From Nocardioides sp. Root1257 (lineage in GTDB: Bacteria; Actinomycetota; Actinomycetes; Propionibacteriales; Nocardioidaceae), in NCBI RefSeq assembly GCF_001425175.1, contig NZ_LMDV01000001.1:889454-953453 (forward strand): a DNA stretch of 64,000 nt. Direction: 5' to 3'. Positions within the stretch are counted from its first letter, which is position 1. Each line of letters starts with the position of its first letter. The translations under genes were made by a program, and so were the position numbers. Of the stretch, positions 16,362-25,913 are shown piece after piece. Under the pieces are notes generated by a model. The model saw nothing but the letters and a program-made list of their open reading frames with translations, was not told the origin of the DNA and made no database searches.

Positions 16362-17234
16362 TCAGGTGAAGACGGCGTAGTGGAGCAGCAGCCAGATGGG
16401 GGCGACCGTGGCGAGCAGGGAGTCGAGCCGGTCCATGAGACCACCGTGGCCGGGGATCACCTGGCTCATGTCCTTGATGCCGAGGTCACGCTTGATGACC
16501 GACTCGCACAGGTCGCCGAGCGTCGCCATCACGACGGCGATCAGGCCGAGGGCGATCCCGACCCACCAGTCGCCGTCGAGCAGGTAGACGACCAGCGCCC
16601 ACCCGGCCACGAGGCAGAAGACGACCGAGCCGGCGAAGCCCTCCCAGGACTTCTTCGGCGAGATCACCGGCGCCATCGGGTGCTTGCCGAACAGCACTCC
16701 GGCGACGTACCCGCCGGTGTCGGAGGCGACGGTGATGGCGATGAACGTGATGATGCCCTGCACGCCCGGGTCGTGGATCCCGTGCGCGTTCACTCCCCCG
16801 CCCTCGGCGAGCAGCAGCGCCACGAACGAGCCGAGGAACGGCACGTAGATCAGGCTGAACACCGACGCCGTGGCGTTCTGGACGTAGCCGTCGACGCCGC
16901 GTCGCAGCAGCCAGAGCATCGTCATGAGGGCGGCGACCGCGGTCGCCGTGACCAGGGCGGGTGCGCCCCAGAAGTACGCGACGACGACCATCACGACGCC
17001 GCCGAGCATCAGCGGCTGCTCGGGCAGGTCGATGCCCTTCGCGCCGAACCCCCGGTGCAGCTCCCAGACCGCGACCACGACGGCGATCGCGACGATCACC
17101 ATGAACGCCGTCTTCCAGAAGAGCAGCGACAGCAGGATCGCGCCGACCAGGACGAGGGCAGACGTGATCGCGGCGGGCAGGTCTCGACCTGCCCGGCCGT
17201 GGTCGGTCTTCGCCGGGGTGGGGGCGTCGCTCAT
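16362..17234 (-). CDS. cdsA: Phosphatidate cytidylyltransferase CdsA
   Basis: 290-residue polytopic protein making CDP-diacylglycerol from phosphatidate and CTP, the branch point of phospholipid synthesis. About eight hydrophobic segments are present. The C-terminal signature is visible as SPKKSWEGFAGSV followed by GDLCESVIKRDLGIKDMS and PGHGGLMDRLDS, the metal- and CTP-binding region of the family. A proline/lysine-rich N-terminal cytoplasmic tail of about 25 residues precedes the first helix. It lies 16 bases downstream of frr on the minus strand, the standard operon order. Confidence 0.96.
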   Translation of the reverse strand: MSDAPTPAKTDHGRAGRDLPAAITSALVLVGAILLSLLFWKTAFMVIVAIAVVVAVWELHRGFGAKGIDLPEQPLMLGGVVMVVVAYFWGAPALVTATAVAALMTMLWLLRRGVDGYVQNATASVFSLIYVPFLGSFVALLLAEGGGVNAHGIHDPGVQGIITFIAITVASDTGGYVAGVLFGKHPMAPVISPKKSWEGFAGSVVFCLVAGWALVVYLLDGDWWVGIALGLIAVVMATLGDLCESVIKRDLGIKDMSQVIPGHGGLMDRLDSLLATVAPIWLLLHYAVFT

Positions 17235-17250
17235 GTGGGTGTCGATCCGC

Positions 17251-17811
17251 TCAGACCTCGAGCAGCTCGGCCTCCTTGTTCTTGAGCATCTCGTCGATCA
17301 CGTCGGTGTGCTTCTTGGTGATGCTGTCGAGCCGCTTCTCGGCGCCGGTGACGTCGTCCTTGCCGACCTCGCCGTCCTTCTCGAGCTTCTCCAGGCCCTG
17401 CTTGGCCGTACGCCGCAGGTTGCGCACCGCGACCCGGCCGTCCTCGGCCTTGGCCCGCGCGACCTTGATGTACTCCTTGCGGCGCTCCTCGGTCAGCTCC
17501 GGGAAGTTGCAGCGCAGCACCTTGCCGTCGTTGGACGGGTTCACGCCGAGGTCGGAGTCGCGGATGGCCCGCTCGATGTTGCCCATCGCACCCACGTCGT
17601 AGGGCTGGATCAGGATGATCCGCGCCTCCGGGGCGGTGAACGACGCGAGCTGCTGGAGCGGGGTCGGCGAGCCGTAGTAGTCGACGACGATCTTGCTGAA
17701 CATGCTCGGCTGCGCCCGACCGGCCCGGATCGCCGAGAACTCCTCGCGGGTCGCGTCGACCGACTTGTCCATCTTGCCGTCGGCCTCGTTGAGGATGCCG
17801 TTGATCGTCAC
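17251..17811 (-). CDS. frr: Ribosome recycling factor
   Basis: 186 residues, one longer than the common 185. The protein starts with the long helix (NEADGKMDKSVDATREEFSAIRAGRAQPS), followed by VDYYGSPTPLQQLASF and PYDVGAMGNIERAIRDSDLG, all diagnostic of RRF, and ends with the helical EEKL-type region (GEVGKDDVTGAEKRLDSITK). With EF-G it splits post-termination 70S ribosomes in the cytoplasm. It sits 41 bases after pyrH and before cdsA, so translation factor, nucleotide and lipid genes share one transcript. Confidence 0.97.
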   Translation of the reverse strand: MTINGILNEADGKMDKSVDATREEFSAIRAGRAQPSMFSKIVVDYYGSPTPLQQLASFTAPEARIILIQPYDVGAMGNIERAIRDSDLGVNPSNDGKVLRCNFPELTEERRKEYIKVARAKAEDGRVAVRNLRRTAKQGLEKLEKDGEVGKDDVTGAEKRLDSITKKHTDVIDEMLKNKEAELLEV

Positions 17812-17852
17812 CGCTGCTCCTTCGTTGTCCCTGTGCTGCCAGGCGTCACCCG

Positions 17853-18566
17853 TCAGCCTGCGCTGACGAGCGTGCCGATCTTCTCACCCTGGACCACGCG
17901 CAGGATGTTGCCCTCCGGCTCCATCCCGAACACGACCATCGGCAGCTTGTTCTCGCCGCAGAGGGCGAACGCCGTCTGGTCCATGATCCGCAGGCCGCGG
18001 GCCATCGCCTCGGCGTACGTCAGCTCGTCGAACTTGGTGGCCGTCGGGTCGACGTGCGGGTCGGCGGTGTAGACGCCGTCGACGCCGCTCTTGGCGACGA
18101 GCACGACGTCGCACTTGCTCTCCAGGGCGCGCTGGACGGCGACGGTGTCGGTGGAGAAGAAGGGCATGCCCATGCCGGCACCGAAGATGACGACGCGGCC
18201 CTTCTCCATGTGCCGGATCGCCCGGCGCGGGATGTAGGGCTCGGCGACCTGGCCCATCGTGATGGCGGTCTGCACGCGGGTCTCGACGCCCATCTTCTCC
18301 AGGAAGTCCTGGAGCGCCAGGCAGTTCATCACGATGCCGAGCATGCCCATGTAGTCGGCACGGACCCGGTCCATGCCGCGCTGCTGGAGCTCGGCGCCGC
18401 GGAAGAAGTTGCCGCCGCCGGTCACGACCGCGATCTGGACGCCCGCCTCGGCCACGGCCGCGATCTCCTGGGCGACCTTCTGGACGACGTCGGGGTCCAC
18501 GCCCACCTTGCCGCCGCCGAAGACCTCGCCGGACAGCTTGAGCAGGACTCGCTTGTAACCGGTCAC
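17853..18566 (-). CDS. pyrH: UMP kinase
   Basis: 237 residues of the amino-acid-kinase fold: [13 protein letters not shown] at the N-terminus binds phosphate, [10 protein letters not shown] is the UMP/ATP glycine loop, [19 protein letters not shown] forms the central helix, and [15 protein letters not shown] closes the ATP pocket. It phosphorylates UMP to UDP as a hexamer, with UTP feedback in most bacteria. ATG 18566 is the family start. A hairpin at 18614-18653 separates it from tsf, so part of its expression may come from a separate promoter. Confidence 0.97.
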   Translation of the reverse strand: MTGYKRVLLKLSGEVFGGGKVGVDPDVVQKVAQEIAAVAEAGVQIAVVTGGGNFFRGAELQQRGMDRVRADYMGMLGIVMNCLALQDFLEKMGVETRVQTAITMGQVAEPYIPRRAIRHMEKGRVVIFGAGMGMPFFSTDTVAVQRALESKCDVVLVAKSGVDGVYTADPHVDPTATKFDELTYAEAMARGLRIMDQTAFALCGENKLPMVVFGMEPEGNILRVVQGEKIGTLVSAG

Positions 18567-18613
18567 GGGCGGCTCCTTCGGAGATCGGTACGACTGTGCT
18601 GGGCGTGCGAGAA

Positions 18614-18653
18614 GGCCGGTCCGATGAGCAGTGCTGCTGTCATCGAACCGGCC
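18614..18653 (-). terminator. Hairpin between tsf and pyrH
   Basis: GGCCGGTCCGATGA (18614-18627) pairs with TCATCGAACCGGCC (18640-18653), 13 of 14 matched, around a 12-base loop that is itself self-complementary. It begins 33 bases after the tsf stop. With no T tract it may be a partial terminator or an mRNA-processing stem that sets the tsf/pyrH ratio. Confidence 0.6.
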
Positions 18654-18685
18654 TCCTCGACTTGGTCTGCTGTGAACCTATCCGC

Positions 18686-19498
18686 TTACGCGCCGACCTC
18701 GAAGCGGACGAACCGCTTGAGGGTGGTGCCGGCCTCGTCCATGACGGCCTTGACGGTCTTCTTGTTCTCGGTGACCGACGGCTGCTCGAGCAGGACGACG
18801 TCCTTGAAGAAGCCGTTGAGACGACCCTCGGTGATCTTGGCGATCGCCTGCTCGGGCTTGCCCTCCTCGCGGGAGGTCTTCTCGGCGATGTCGCGCTCGT
18901 GCGCGACGACGTCCGCGGGGACCTCGTCGCGGGTGAGGTACTGCGGACGCATCGCGGCGATCTGCATCGCGGCGGCACGGGCAGCGTCGGCGTCACCGTC
19001 GTAGGCGACGAGCACGCCGACCGCCGGCGGGAGGTCGGCCGCACGCTTGTGCATGTAGGCCACGACCGCACCGTCGAAGTAGACGTACTGACCGAGCTCG
19101 ATCTTCTCGCCGATCGAGACCGCGAGGCCGTCGACGACGTCGCCGACGGTCTGGTCACCGAGCGAGACCGCCCGGAGCGCCTCGACGTCGGCCGGCTTGG
19201 CCTCCGACGCGGCGTCCGCGATCCGCTGGGCGGCGGCGACGAAGTCCTCGCCCTTGGCCACGAAGTCGGTCTCGCACTTGAGCTCGACGAGCACGCCGGG
19301 GGCGTGCGCGACGAGACCGGCGGAGGCCTCGCGCTCGGCGGCGCGGTTGGCCGCCTTGGCGGCGCCCTTGACGCGCAGGATCTCGACGGCCTGGTCGAAG
19401 TCGCCGTCCGACTCGTCGAGCGCCTTCTTGCAGTCCATCATGCCGGCGCCGGTGAGCTCGCGGAGCTTCTTGACGTCGGCAGCGGAGAAGTTAGCCAT
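18686..19498 (-). CDS. tsf: Elongation factor Ts
   Basis: 270 residues, normal length. The N-terminal UBA-like domain ([20 protein letters not shown]) and the nucleotide-exchange motif ([12 protein letters not shown], containing TDFV that inserts into EF-Tu) are intact, followed by the two subdomains with VVVAEVKCE-like strands and [19 protein letters not shown]-Ts recycles EF-Tu-GDP to GTP in the cytoplasm. It is 42 bases after rpsB, the near-universal pairing. Confidence 0.97.
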   Translation of the reverse strand: MANFSAADVKKLRELTGAGMMDCKKALDESDGDFDQAVEILRVKGAAKAANRAAEREASAGLVAHAPGVLVELKCETDFVAKGEDFVAAAQRIADAASEAKPADVEALRAVSLGDQTVGDVVDGLAVSIGEKIELGQYVYFDGAVVAYMHKRAADLPPAVGVLVAYDGDADAARAAAMQIAAMRPQYLTRDEVPADVVAHERDIAEKTSREEGKPEQAIAKITEGRLNGFFKDVVLLEQPSVTENKKTVKAVMDEAGTTLKRFVRFEVGA

Positions 19499-19540
19499 GA
19501 TCCTTCTTCCTCGAAGTATCCGAAGTGTGGTGGGTGGTGC

Positions 19541-20512
19541 TCAGGCCTGGGCGTCGGTCGTCTCGGCGGCGGCCTCGGCGGGCGCCTCCTCGACGGCCTC
19601 GGTGGCCTCGGTGGCCTCGACAGCCTCGACGGCCTCGGTCGCCTCAGCGGCCTCGGACGCGGCACCGGTCGCCTCGGCGGCCGGGGTCTCCTCCGTGGCG
19701 GCGTCGCCACCGGTCGCCTCGACGGCGGCAGCCTCGGCCTCGCCACCCAGGAGCTCCCGCTCCCACTCGGCGAGCGGCTCCTCGGCACCCACGGCCTCGG
19801 TGCCCTCGGACGCCTTCGCGCCGGAGCGGGCGATGAGGCCCTCGGCGACGGCGTCGGCGACCACGCGGGTCAGCAGGCCGACGGCGCGGATCGCGTCGTC
19901 GTTGCCCGGGATCGGGTAGTCGACGAGGTCGGGGTCGCAGTTGGAGTCCAGGATGCCGATGATCGGGATGCGCAGCTTGCGCGCCTCCTCGACGGCGAGG
20001 TGCTCCTTGTTGGTGTCGACGATCCAGACGGCGGACGGCGTACGGCTCATCTCGCGGATACCGCCGAGGGACTTGTTCAGCTTGTCCCGCTCGCGGCGCA
20101 TCTGGAGCAGCTCCTTCTTCGTGCGGCTGCTGCCGGCCACGTCGTCGAAGTCGATCTCGTCGAGCTCCTTGAGGCGGTTGATCCGCTGGTGCACCGTCTG
20201 GAAGTTGGTGAGCATGCCACCGAGCCAACGCTGGTTGACGTAGGGCATGCCGACGCGGGTCGCCTGCTCGGCGATCGCCTCCTGGGCCTGCTTCTTCGTG
20301 CCGACGAACATCACGGTGCCGCCCTTGGCGACGACGTCCTTGATGAAGGCGTAGGAGCGGTCGATGTAGGCCAGCGACTGCTGCAGGTCGATGATGTAGA
20401 TGCCGTTGCGCTCGGTCATGATGAAGCGCTTCATCTTGGGGTTCCAGCGACGGGTCTGGTGCCCGAAGTGGACGCCGCTCTCGAGAAGCTGGCGCATGGT
20501 GACGACTGCCAT
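19541..20512 (-). CDS. rpsB: 30S ribosomal protein S2 with acidic Ala/Glu/Thr-rich tail
   Basis: 323 residues; the S2 fold occupies about 1-235 ([50 protein letters not shown]). The remaining 80 or so residues are a low-complexity tail rich in Ala, Glu, Thr and Val ([20 protein letters not shown]), longer than in most bacteria but common in actinobacteria. The start ATG 20512 has AGGAG eight bases upstream; the longer open frame before it is the untranslated leader. S2 is among the last proteins to join the 30S subunit. Confidence 0.96.
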   Translation of the reverse strand: MAVVTMRQLLESGVHFGHQTRRWNPKMKRFIMTERNGIYIIDLQQSLAYIDRSYAFIKDVVAKGGTVMFVGTKKQAQEAIAEQATRVGMPYVNQRWLGGMLTNFQTVHQRINRLKELDEIDFDDVAGSSRTKKELLQMRRERDKLNKSLGGIREMSRTPSAVWIVDTNKEHLAVEEARKLRIPIIGILDSNCDPDLVDYPIPGNDDAIRAVGLLTRVVADAVAEGLIARSGAKASEGTEAVGAEEPLAEWERELLGGEAEAAAVEATGGDAATEETPAAEATGAASEAAEATEAVEAVEATEATEAVEEAPAEAAAETTDAQA

Positions 20513-20895
20513 GTGAATCTCCTGTTGTGCGAGCCCGCGCCCGTTGGCGTCGGTCCTTGAACCAGGGCCGACCGGGGCGTGCTCTGTCGTTGTTTGCAGT
20601 TCGTGCCGCCGACGGGTGCCGGTGGCCCTGACGCCTGCACGCGACCCGACCTCCCGATCGCTCGGGTGGACCGTGGGACGCGCCCGCGGGTGATCGGGTC
20701 CTCGGAGTGCCAGGGCCCGTCGCGGTCTGCGGACGTGCGAAGTCAACCCTCACGGGTTGCTCCGAGAACAGTACCCGTCGGGCGCCCCCGGGGGAAATTG
20801 CCAGGAGCCGTCCACAGGCCCGCCCCGGACGCCTGTTTCCCCAGGTCATCCGCCGCGCGGTGCGCACCGTCCCACCCACTCGGCACGCTCGGTCC
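20513..20895. promoter_or_regulatory. Divergent promoter region, rpsB leader / M23 peptidase
   Basis: A 383-base region with no credible gene. On the minus strand it must hold the rpsB promoter and an mRNA leader; rpsB-tsf operons are commonly autoregulated by S2 binding such leaders, and several GC-rich self-complementary stretches are present, but I could not identify a specific leader structure. On the plus strand it contains the promoter of the M23 peptidase gene, which starts at 20896. Confidence 0.5.
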
Positions 20896-21495
20896 ATGAC
20901 ACCACGACCCGTGCTCGTCGCCCTCCTCCTGCTCGCCCTGCTGCTGCCCCTGCCGGCCGCCTCCGCCGACCCGGACCCGGTCGGAGTCTGGCCGCTGGTC
21001 CCGGAGCCCGAGGTGGTCCGAGGCTTCGATCCGCCGGAGGACCCGTGGGGCGCCGGGCACCGCGGCGTGGACCTGCTCGGCACCCCCGGGCAGCTGGTCC
21101 GCTCGGCGCTGCCGGGGCGGGTGGCCTGGGTCGGCGTCCTCGCGGGGCGCGGCGTGGTGGTGGTCGACCACGGCGCCACGCGGACGACGTACGAGCCGGT
21201 CGACGCCGGCGTCACGATCGGCGCGGAGGTGCGTGCCGGCCAGACGATCGGGAGGCTCGACCCGGTTGGCTCGCACTGCCTCCCCCGCGCCTGCCTCCAC
21301 TGGGGCTGGCTGGAGGGCGAGACCTACCTCGACCCGCTCCGGCTGGTCGGCGCCGGGCCGGTGCGCCTGCTGCCGTTGTGGCGAGATCTCCCGGTCACCA
21401 CCGCGGCGGCCCGGTCGCCGTACGTCGGCTGGCAGCCTCCGCTCAGGCTCTGGGGTGTGCCTGTTGGTAGGCCCGTCGCAGGCGGTCCGTGGTGA
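20896..21495 (+). CDS. Exported M23-family (LytM) peptidase domain protein
   Basis: 199 residues with a signal peptide ([18 protein letters not shown]). The mature part is an M23/LytM barrel: [12 protein letters not shown] supplies the first metal His and Asp, [16 protein letters not shown] and [16 protein letters not shown] follow. CLHWGW stands in place of the usual HLHFE motif, keeping the zinc-binding His. Such proteins cut peptidoglycan cross-links or, when degenerate, activate other hydrolases. The gene diverges from rpsB, and its last 53 bases overlap the end of convergent xerC. Confidence 0.86.
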   Translation: MTPRPVLVALLLLALLLPLPAASADPDPVGVWPLVPEPEVVRGFDPPEDPWGAGHRGVDLLGTPGQLVRSALPGRVAWVGVLAGRGVVVVDHGATRTTYEPVDAGVTIGAEVRAGQTIGRLDPVGSHCLPRACLHWGWLEGETYLDPLRLVGAGPVRLLPLWRDLPVTTAAARSPYVGWQPPLRLWGVPVGRPVAGGPW

Positions 21496-22393
21496 CGTGG
21501 GTGTAGAGCTGGGTCGTGGCCAGGGACGCGTGGCCGAGGAGCTCCTGCACCGAGCGCAGGTCGGCGCCGCCCTCGAGCAGGTGGGTGGCGGCCGTGTGCC
21601 GCAGACCGTGCGGGCCGATGTCCGGGGCCCCGGGGACGTCCGCGATCCGGCGGTGGACCATCGTCCGCACCGCGCGCTGGTCGATCCGCCTGCCGCGGGC
21701 GCCGAGGAAGAGCGCCGGTCCTGAGCCCTGGATGGCGAGCTGTGGTCGGCCGTGCCGCACCCAGAAGTCGACCGCCCGGGCCGCCGGGCGCCCGAACGGC
21801 ACCGACCGCTCCTTGCGGCCCTTGCCGAAGACCCGGATCACGTTGCGCTCCCGGTCGACGTCGTCGACGTCGAGACCGACCAGCTCGCCGACCCGGATCC
21901 CGGTGGCGTAGAGCAGCTCGAGCATCGCGATGTCGCGCAGTCCCGTGGGGCTGCCGTCGTCGGCGTGCTCGGTCGCCGCGCGGATCAGGTCGGCGGCCTC
22001 GTCGGCACGCAGCACCGGCGGCAGCGACTTGTGGGCCTTCGGGGAGCCGAGGCTGGCGCCGACGTCGGTCGGGATCCGGCCGGTGCGGGTGAGCCAGGCG
22101 GTGAAGACCCGCGCCGCGGTCGCCCGACGGGCGATCGTGGTCCGGGAGCGTCCCATCGTCTGCTGCTTGGCCAGCCAGCTGCGCAGCGTGCGTAGGTCGA
22201 GCTGGGTGACGTCGGTGTCGCCGAGCCGGGAGGCGTGGTCGAGCAGGCCGGCGACGTCGGCGAGGTAGGCACGCACCGTGTGCGGCGTGAGGTCGCGCTC
22301 GACCGCGAGGTGGCGCTCGTACGCCGCCAGCACGCCCGCCATGGCCTCCGGCAGTGCGTCGTCGGCCTCGACCGCGTCGACCTGCTCCGTCAC
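21443..22393 (-). CDS. xerC: Tyrosine recombinase XerC
   Basis: 316 residues. The N-terminal SAM-like core-binding domain ([20 protein letters not shown]) precedes the catalytic domain with the expected residues: Arg in [10 protein letters not shown], His and Arg in [15 protein letters not shown], His in [10 protein letters not shown] and the nucleophilic Tyr in LYTHV. XerC with XerD resolves chromosome dimers at dif in the division septum. Position just upstream of a dprA-comM operon and beside rpsB is the actinobacterial norm, which argues for the housekeeping XerC over a phage integrase. Confidence 0.93.
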   Translation of the reverse strand: MTEQVDAVEADDALPEAMAGVLAAYERHLAVERDLTPHTVRAYLADVAGLLDHASRLGDTDVTQLDLRTLRSWLAKQQTMGRSRTTIARRATAARVFTAWLTRTGRIPTDVGASLGSPKAHKSLPPVLRADEAADLIRAATEHADDGSPTGLRDIAMLELLYATGIRVGELVGLDVDDVDRERNVIRVFGKGRKERSVPFGRPAARAVDFWVRHGRPQLAIQGSGPALFLGARGRRIDQRAVRTMVHRRIADVPGAPDIGPHGLRHTAATHLLEGGADLRSVQELLGHASLATTQLYTHVTTDRLRRAYQQAHPRA

Positions 22394-22421
22394 GTCTCCA
22401 CTCTAGGAACGCACCACCTGC

Positions 22422-23537
22422 TCAGTCGTGAGCCAGCGCGGCGAGCCGCCAGCCGTCCTCGTCGACCTCGACCATGCCGCGGACCTCCAGCTCCAGCAGC
22501 GCGGCGTGCGTGGCGTCCACCCCGAGCCCGATGACCCGGGAGATCGACGCCGAGGTGGCGCCGCGTGCGAGGGGCACGGCGTCGAGGACGAGCCGCTGCC
22601 GCTCGGTCAGCCCGTCGCGCGGACGGTCCTTGCCACGGGGGACGTCCAGCACGTGCTCGCCGGCGGCGCCGAGCATCTCGAGCACCTCTTCCCCCGACGT
22701 GACCAGGGTGGCGGCGCCGGTGCGGATCAGCTGGTGCACGCCGGCCGAGGCCGCGCTGCCGACAGGACCGGGCACGCCCATCAGGTGCCTGTTGAGACGC
22801 CCCGCCCAGTTGGCGGTGTTGAGCGCGCCGCTGCGCAGCGCCGCCTCGACGACCACCGTGCCTTCCGACAGCGCCGCGATGAGGCGGTTGCGGGCCAGGA
22901 ACCGCACCCGCATCGGCGCTCCGCCGGGGACCGTCTCGGACACCACGGCGCCGGTGCGGGCGATGTGGTCGATCAGCTGCTGGTGGGCCTGCGGGTAGAC
23001 CCGGTCGGCGCCGCACGCGAGCACCGCGATGGTCGGGCGGTCGACGGCGATCGCGCCGAGGTGCGCCGCCTGGTCGATGCCGAATGCCGCTCCGGACACG
23101 ACCGGCCGACCGGATTCGGCGACCTGGGAGGCGAGGCCGCGCGCGACGTCGTCGCCGTACGTCGTGGCGGACCGGGAGCCGACCACGGCCAGGGACCCCG
23201 ACAGACCGTCGAGCCGGAACGGTCCGCGGACCCACAACCCGAGCGGGATGCCACCGCGCCCCTGCACCGGCGCCGCCCCCACGAGGTCCTCGAGCGGGTC
23301 CGGCCACTCGTCGTCGCCGGGGACCACGAAGCGGAGTCCGGACCGCGCCGCGTCCTCGAGCTCGCGTTCGGGGTCGACGTCGGCCACCTGGGGCGCGACC
23401 AGCGGATCCGCCCGGAGATGGTCCAGGACGGCGACGGCACCCCGGTCGGCCACGGCGCCCAGCAGCGTCGCCCGCCCCGGCTCCGTGAGGCGTCCGAGCG
23501 CGACCCGGGCCAGGCGCTCGGCGTCGGAGGCGGTCAC
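22422..23537 (-). CDS. dprA: DNA-processing protein DprA
   Basis: 371 residues starting at GTG 23537, which overlaps the comM stop in a GTGA junction. The Rossmann fold carries SLAVVGSRSATTYGDD, SGAAFGIDQAAHLGA, AVLACGADRVYPQAH and the GAPMRVRFLARNRLIAALS stretch typical of DprA. A C-terminal winged-helix domain (about 300-365) follows. DprA loads RecA onto incoming single-stranded DNA in transformation; in many actinobacteria it is conserved without known competence. It is translationally coupled to comM. Confidence 0.95.
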   Translation of the reverse strand: MTASDAERLARVALGRLTEPGRATLLGAVADRGAVAVLDHLRADPLVAPQVADVDPERELEDAARSGLRFVVPGDDEWPDPLEDLVGAAPVQGRGGIPLGLWVRGPFRLDGLSGSLAVVGSRSATTYGDDVARGLASQVAESGRPVVSGAAFGIDQAAHLGAIAVDRPTIAVLACGADRVYPQAHQQLIDHIARTGAVVSETVPGGAPMRVRFLARNRLIAALSEGTVVVEAALRSGALNTANWAGRLNRHLMGVPGPVGSAASAGVHQLIRTGAATLVTSGEEVLEMLGAAGEHVLDVPRGKDRPRDGLTERQRLVLDAVPLARGATSASISRVIGLGVDATHAALLELEVRGMVEVDEDGWRLAALAHD

Positions 23538-25120
23538 GACACGCGCGCCAGCATCGACAGGAGCATCGGGTCCCCGGTCCGCAGGCAGAGCGCGGCGGCC
23601 ACCTCGTCGAGGCCGGGTCGGTCGACGCGGCGGAGGTCGGCCACCGTCCACGCGAGGCGGTGCACCCGGGTGGCGCCACGTCGGCTGAGGCGGCCGGCGT
23701 AGAGCTGGTCGTCGACCGCCTGCTGACCCGCCTTGCTGAGTGGCCATCGGTCACGCAGCACCGGCCCGGGCGCGTGCCCGTTGAGCCGCCAGCTCTCCGC
23801 GGCATACCGGTCCGCCTGACGGGCGCGCGCCGCGACCACCCGCTCCCGCACCTGCGTGGAGGATTCGGCCGTGACGAGGTCCGTGAGCGCGTCGCGTCGG
23901 CGCAGGGGCGGGAGGTGTCGCACGATGTCGACGCGATCGGCGACCGGGCCGGTGACCTTGTTGCGGTAGTCGCGACGCTGCACCTCCCGGCACGTGCACC
24001 GGTTGAGCCGGACGTCGCCGCTGAAGTCGCCGCACGGGCACGGGTTCGAGGCGAGCACGACCATCCCCCGAGCAGGTAGCGTCACCGACTCGTCGCGCCG
24101 GGCGACCGTCACGTCGCCACTCTCGAGCGGCTGGCGCAGGGCCTCGATCACGTCGGAGCGGAACAACGGGAACTCGTCGAGGAAGAGCACGCCGCAGTGG
24201 GCGCGACTCACCTCGCCCGGACGGACCGCGCCGGCGCCACCGCCGATGATGCTCGCCTTGCTCGCGTCGTGGTGGGGAGCCGAGAACGGCGGCCGCACCA
24301 GCATCCCCGCGGCGGGATCGAGGGTGCCGGCGAGCGAGTTGATCGCGCTGAGCTCGAGCGACTCGTCGGGGGTCAGATCCGGCAGGATCCCCGGGATCCG
24401 CTCGGCCAGGCTCGTCTTGCCCGAGCCCTTGGGGCCGGACAGGAGCAGGTGGTGGCCTCCGGCGGCCGCGACCTCGACCGCGTAGCGCGCATCGTCGATG
24501 CCGACCAGGTCCGCGAGGTCGAGCTCCTCCAAGCGCTCCTGACCCCGCCAGGAGAGCAGCCGCGCGCCGGACAGCGGCGCCACCGGGTCCGCCTCCGGCA
24601 CCTCCTCGTCCCGCAGGATCGCGACCACCTGGGCGAGCGACCGGACGCCGAGGACGCTCATGTCGGGCACCATGGACGCCTCGGCGGCCTGCGGCTCGGG
24701 GACGAAGACGGCGCGGATGCCGCGCTCGGCCGCGGCGAGCACCATCGGCAGGGCGCCGGCGGTGGGGCGGAGGTTCCCGTCGAGCGTGAGCTCGCCGATG
24801 AACGCCGTGTCCACCATCGACGCGCCGGGGACCGCGCCGGCGGCCGCGAGCACCGAGACCGCCACGGCGAGGTCGAAGTGCGTGCCCCGCTTCAGCAGGT
24901 CGGCGGGCGAGAGCAGGATCGTGATCCGCTTCGTGGCCGGCCAGTCGAGGTGGCTGTTGATGATCGCCATCCGACAGCGGTCGCGGGCCTCCGTGATGGT
25001 GGTGTCGGCGCGTCCGACCATCGTCACCCCGGCCTGTCCTGGTGAGACGTCGGTCTGCACGTCGATGAGGTGACCGACGGCGCCGTGCAGGGACACGGTG
25101 TGGGCGGTGGCGAACGGCAT
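23534..25120 (-). CDS. comM: YifB/ComM-family Mg-chelatase-like AAA+ ATPase
   Basis: 528 residues. The N-terminal Lon-like domain (1 to about 170, with VQTDVSPGQAGVTMVG and GELTLDGNLRP) precedes the AAA+ module: Walker A GPKGSGKT (229-236), Walker B LFLDEFPLF, and a zinc-like cysteine set (CPCGDF, CTC). ComM-type helicases promote branch migration during natural transformation. ATG 25120 is the true start; the longer frame upstream lies in yraN. Its ATG overlaps the yraN stop (ATGA), and its own stop overlaps dprA, giving a tightly coupled cassette. Confidence 0.94.
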   Translation of the reverse strand: MPFATAHTVSLHGAVGHLIDVQTDVSPGQAGVTMVGRADTTITEARDRCRMAIINSHLDWPATKRITILLSPADLLKRGTHFDLAVAVSVLAAAGAVPGASMVDTAFIGELTLDGNLRPTAGALPMVLAAAERGIRAVFVPEPQAAEASMVPDMSVLGVRSLAQVVAILRDEEVPEADPVAPLSGARLLSWRGQERLEELDLADLVGIDDARYAVEVAAAGGHHLLLSGPKGSGKTSLAERIPGILPDLTPDESLELSAINSLAGTLDPAAGMLVRPPFSAPHHDASKASIIGGGAGAVRPGEVSRAHCGVLFLDEFPLFRSDVIEALRQPLESGDVTVARRDESVTLPARGMVVLASNPCPCGDFSGDVRLNRCTCREVQRRDYRNKVTGPVADRVDIVRHLPPLRRRDALTDLVTAESSTQVRERVVAARARQADRYAAESWRLNGHAPGPVLRDRWPLSKAGQQAVDDQLYAGRLSRRGATRVHRLAWTVADLRRVDRPGLDEVAAALCLRTGDPMLLSMLARVS

Positions 25121-25494
25121 CAGCCCACCCCCCGGACGTGCTCGACGATCGACGGACCTCGCCGCGGCCGCAGGATCGCCACCAGGTCGACGCGGACGTC
25201 GGGCACAGTCACCCCGTGCTCCTCCTGCCAGCAGGTGCCGAGACGTCGCAGCCGGTCGAGCTTGGCGTCGCTGATCGCCTCGTGGGGTGTGCCGTGGTCG
25301 ACCGAGCTGCGCGTCTTGACCTCGCACACGACGAGCACGTCGCCGTCGCGGAGCACCAGGTCGATCTCACCCGCCGCGCAGCGCCAGTTGCGGTCGAGCA
25401 CCGCCATCCCCCGCTCGACGAGGTGGCGCGCCGCCAGGTCCTCGCCGTACCTGCCCAAAGCGATCCGCGCCGCCGCCGTTGCCGTTCCAGTCAT
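25120..25494 (-). CDS. YraN/UPF0102-family nuclease-like protein
   Basis: 124 residues with the family pattern: [17 protein letters not shown] at the N-terminus, [20 protein letters not shown] (acidic E and D) and VCEVKTRSS, which together mimic the D-ExK active site of restriction-like nucleases. It ends with VDLVAILRP. The biochemical role is unsettled; its constant neighbourhood with rnhB and comM suggests DNA processing. The stop shares one base with the comM start. Confidence 0.9.
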   Translation of the reverse strand: MTGTATAAARIALGRYGEDLAARHLVERGMAVLDRNWRCAAGEIDLVLRDGDVLVVCEVKTRSSVDHGTPHEAISDAKLDRLRRLGTCWQEEHGVTVPDVRVDLVAILRPRRGPSIVEHVRGVG

Positions 25495-25604
25495 GTCCGA
25501 GACCTCCTGGCGCCAGCGTGGCTGGCGGCAGGGACGTCAGGGGCGCGGGTCGGGCGCGCTTGTGGAGAAGCCGGTCGGGGACGCGGCTGTGGAGAGAAAG
25601 TGGC

Positions 25605-25913
25605 TCAGCTCTTGGGGAGGTCGATCTCCGTCGGGCTGAGCTCCTCGACATTGACGTCCTTGAAGGTCAGCACCTTGACGTTCTTGGCGAAGCGGGCCGG
25701 GCGGTACATGTCCCACACCCACGCGTCGCTCATCGACACCTCGAAGAAGACGTCGCCGGCCTCGGTGCGCGCCTTCACGTCCACCTGGTTGCACAGGTAG
25801 AAGCGGCGATCCGTCTCGACGACGTACTTGAAGATGCCGACCACGTCGCGGTACTCGCGATAGAGCGTCAGCTCCATCTCGGTCTCGTACTTCTCGAGGT
25901 CCTCGGCGCTCAC
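25605..25913 (-). CDS. DUF2469-family conserved actinobacterial protein
   Basis: 102 residues, strongly conserved across actinobacteria but of unknown function. It opens with an acidic helix (SAEDLEKYETEMELTLYRE) followed by beta strands (DRRFYLCNQVDVKAR, FFEVSMSDAWVWDMYRPARF). GTG 25913 overlaps the rnhB stop (GTGA). Between it and yraN are about 110 bases without a gene. The position between rnhB and yraN is the same in mycobacteria and streptomycetes. Confidence 0.92.
   Translation of the reverse strand: MSAEDLEKYETEMELTLYREYRDVVGIFKYVVETDRRFYLCNQVDVKARTEAGDVFFEVSMSDAWVWDMYRPARFAKNVKVLTFKDVNVEELSPTEIDLPKS

Noticed and set aside
21443..22393. Phage or integron integrase
   Set aside because: The tyrosine recombinase lies in the conserved xerC position between rpsB and dprA with no phage genes or attachment repeats.
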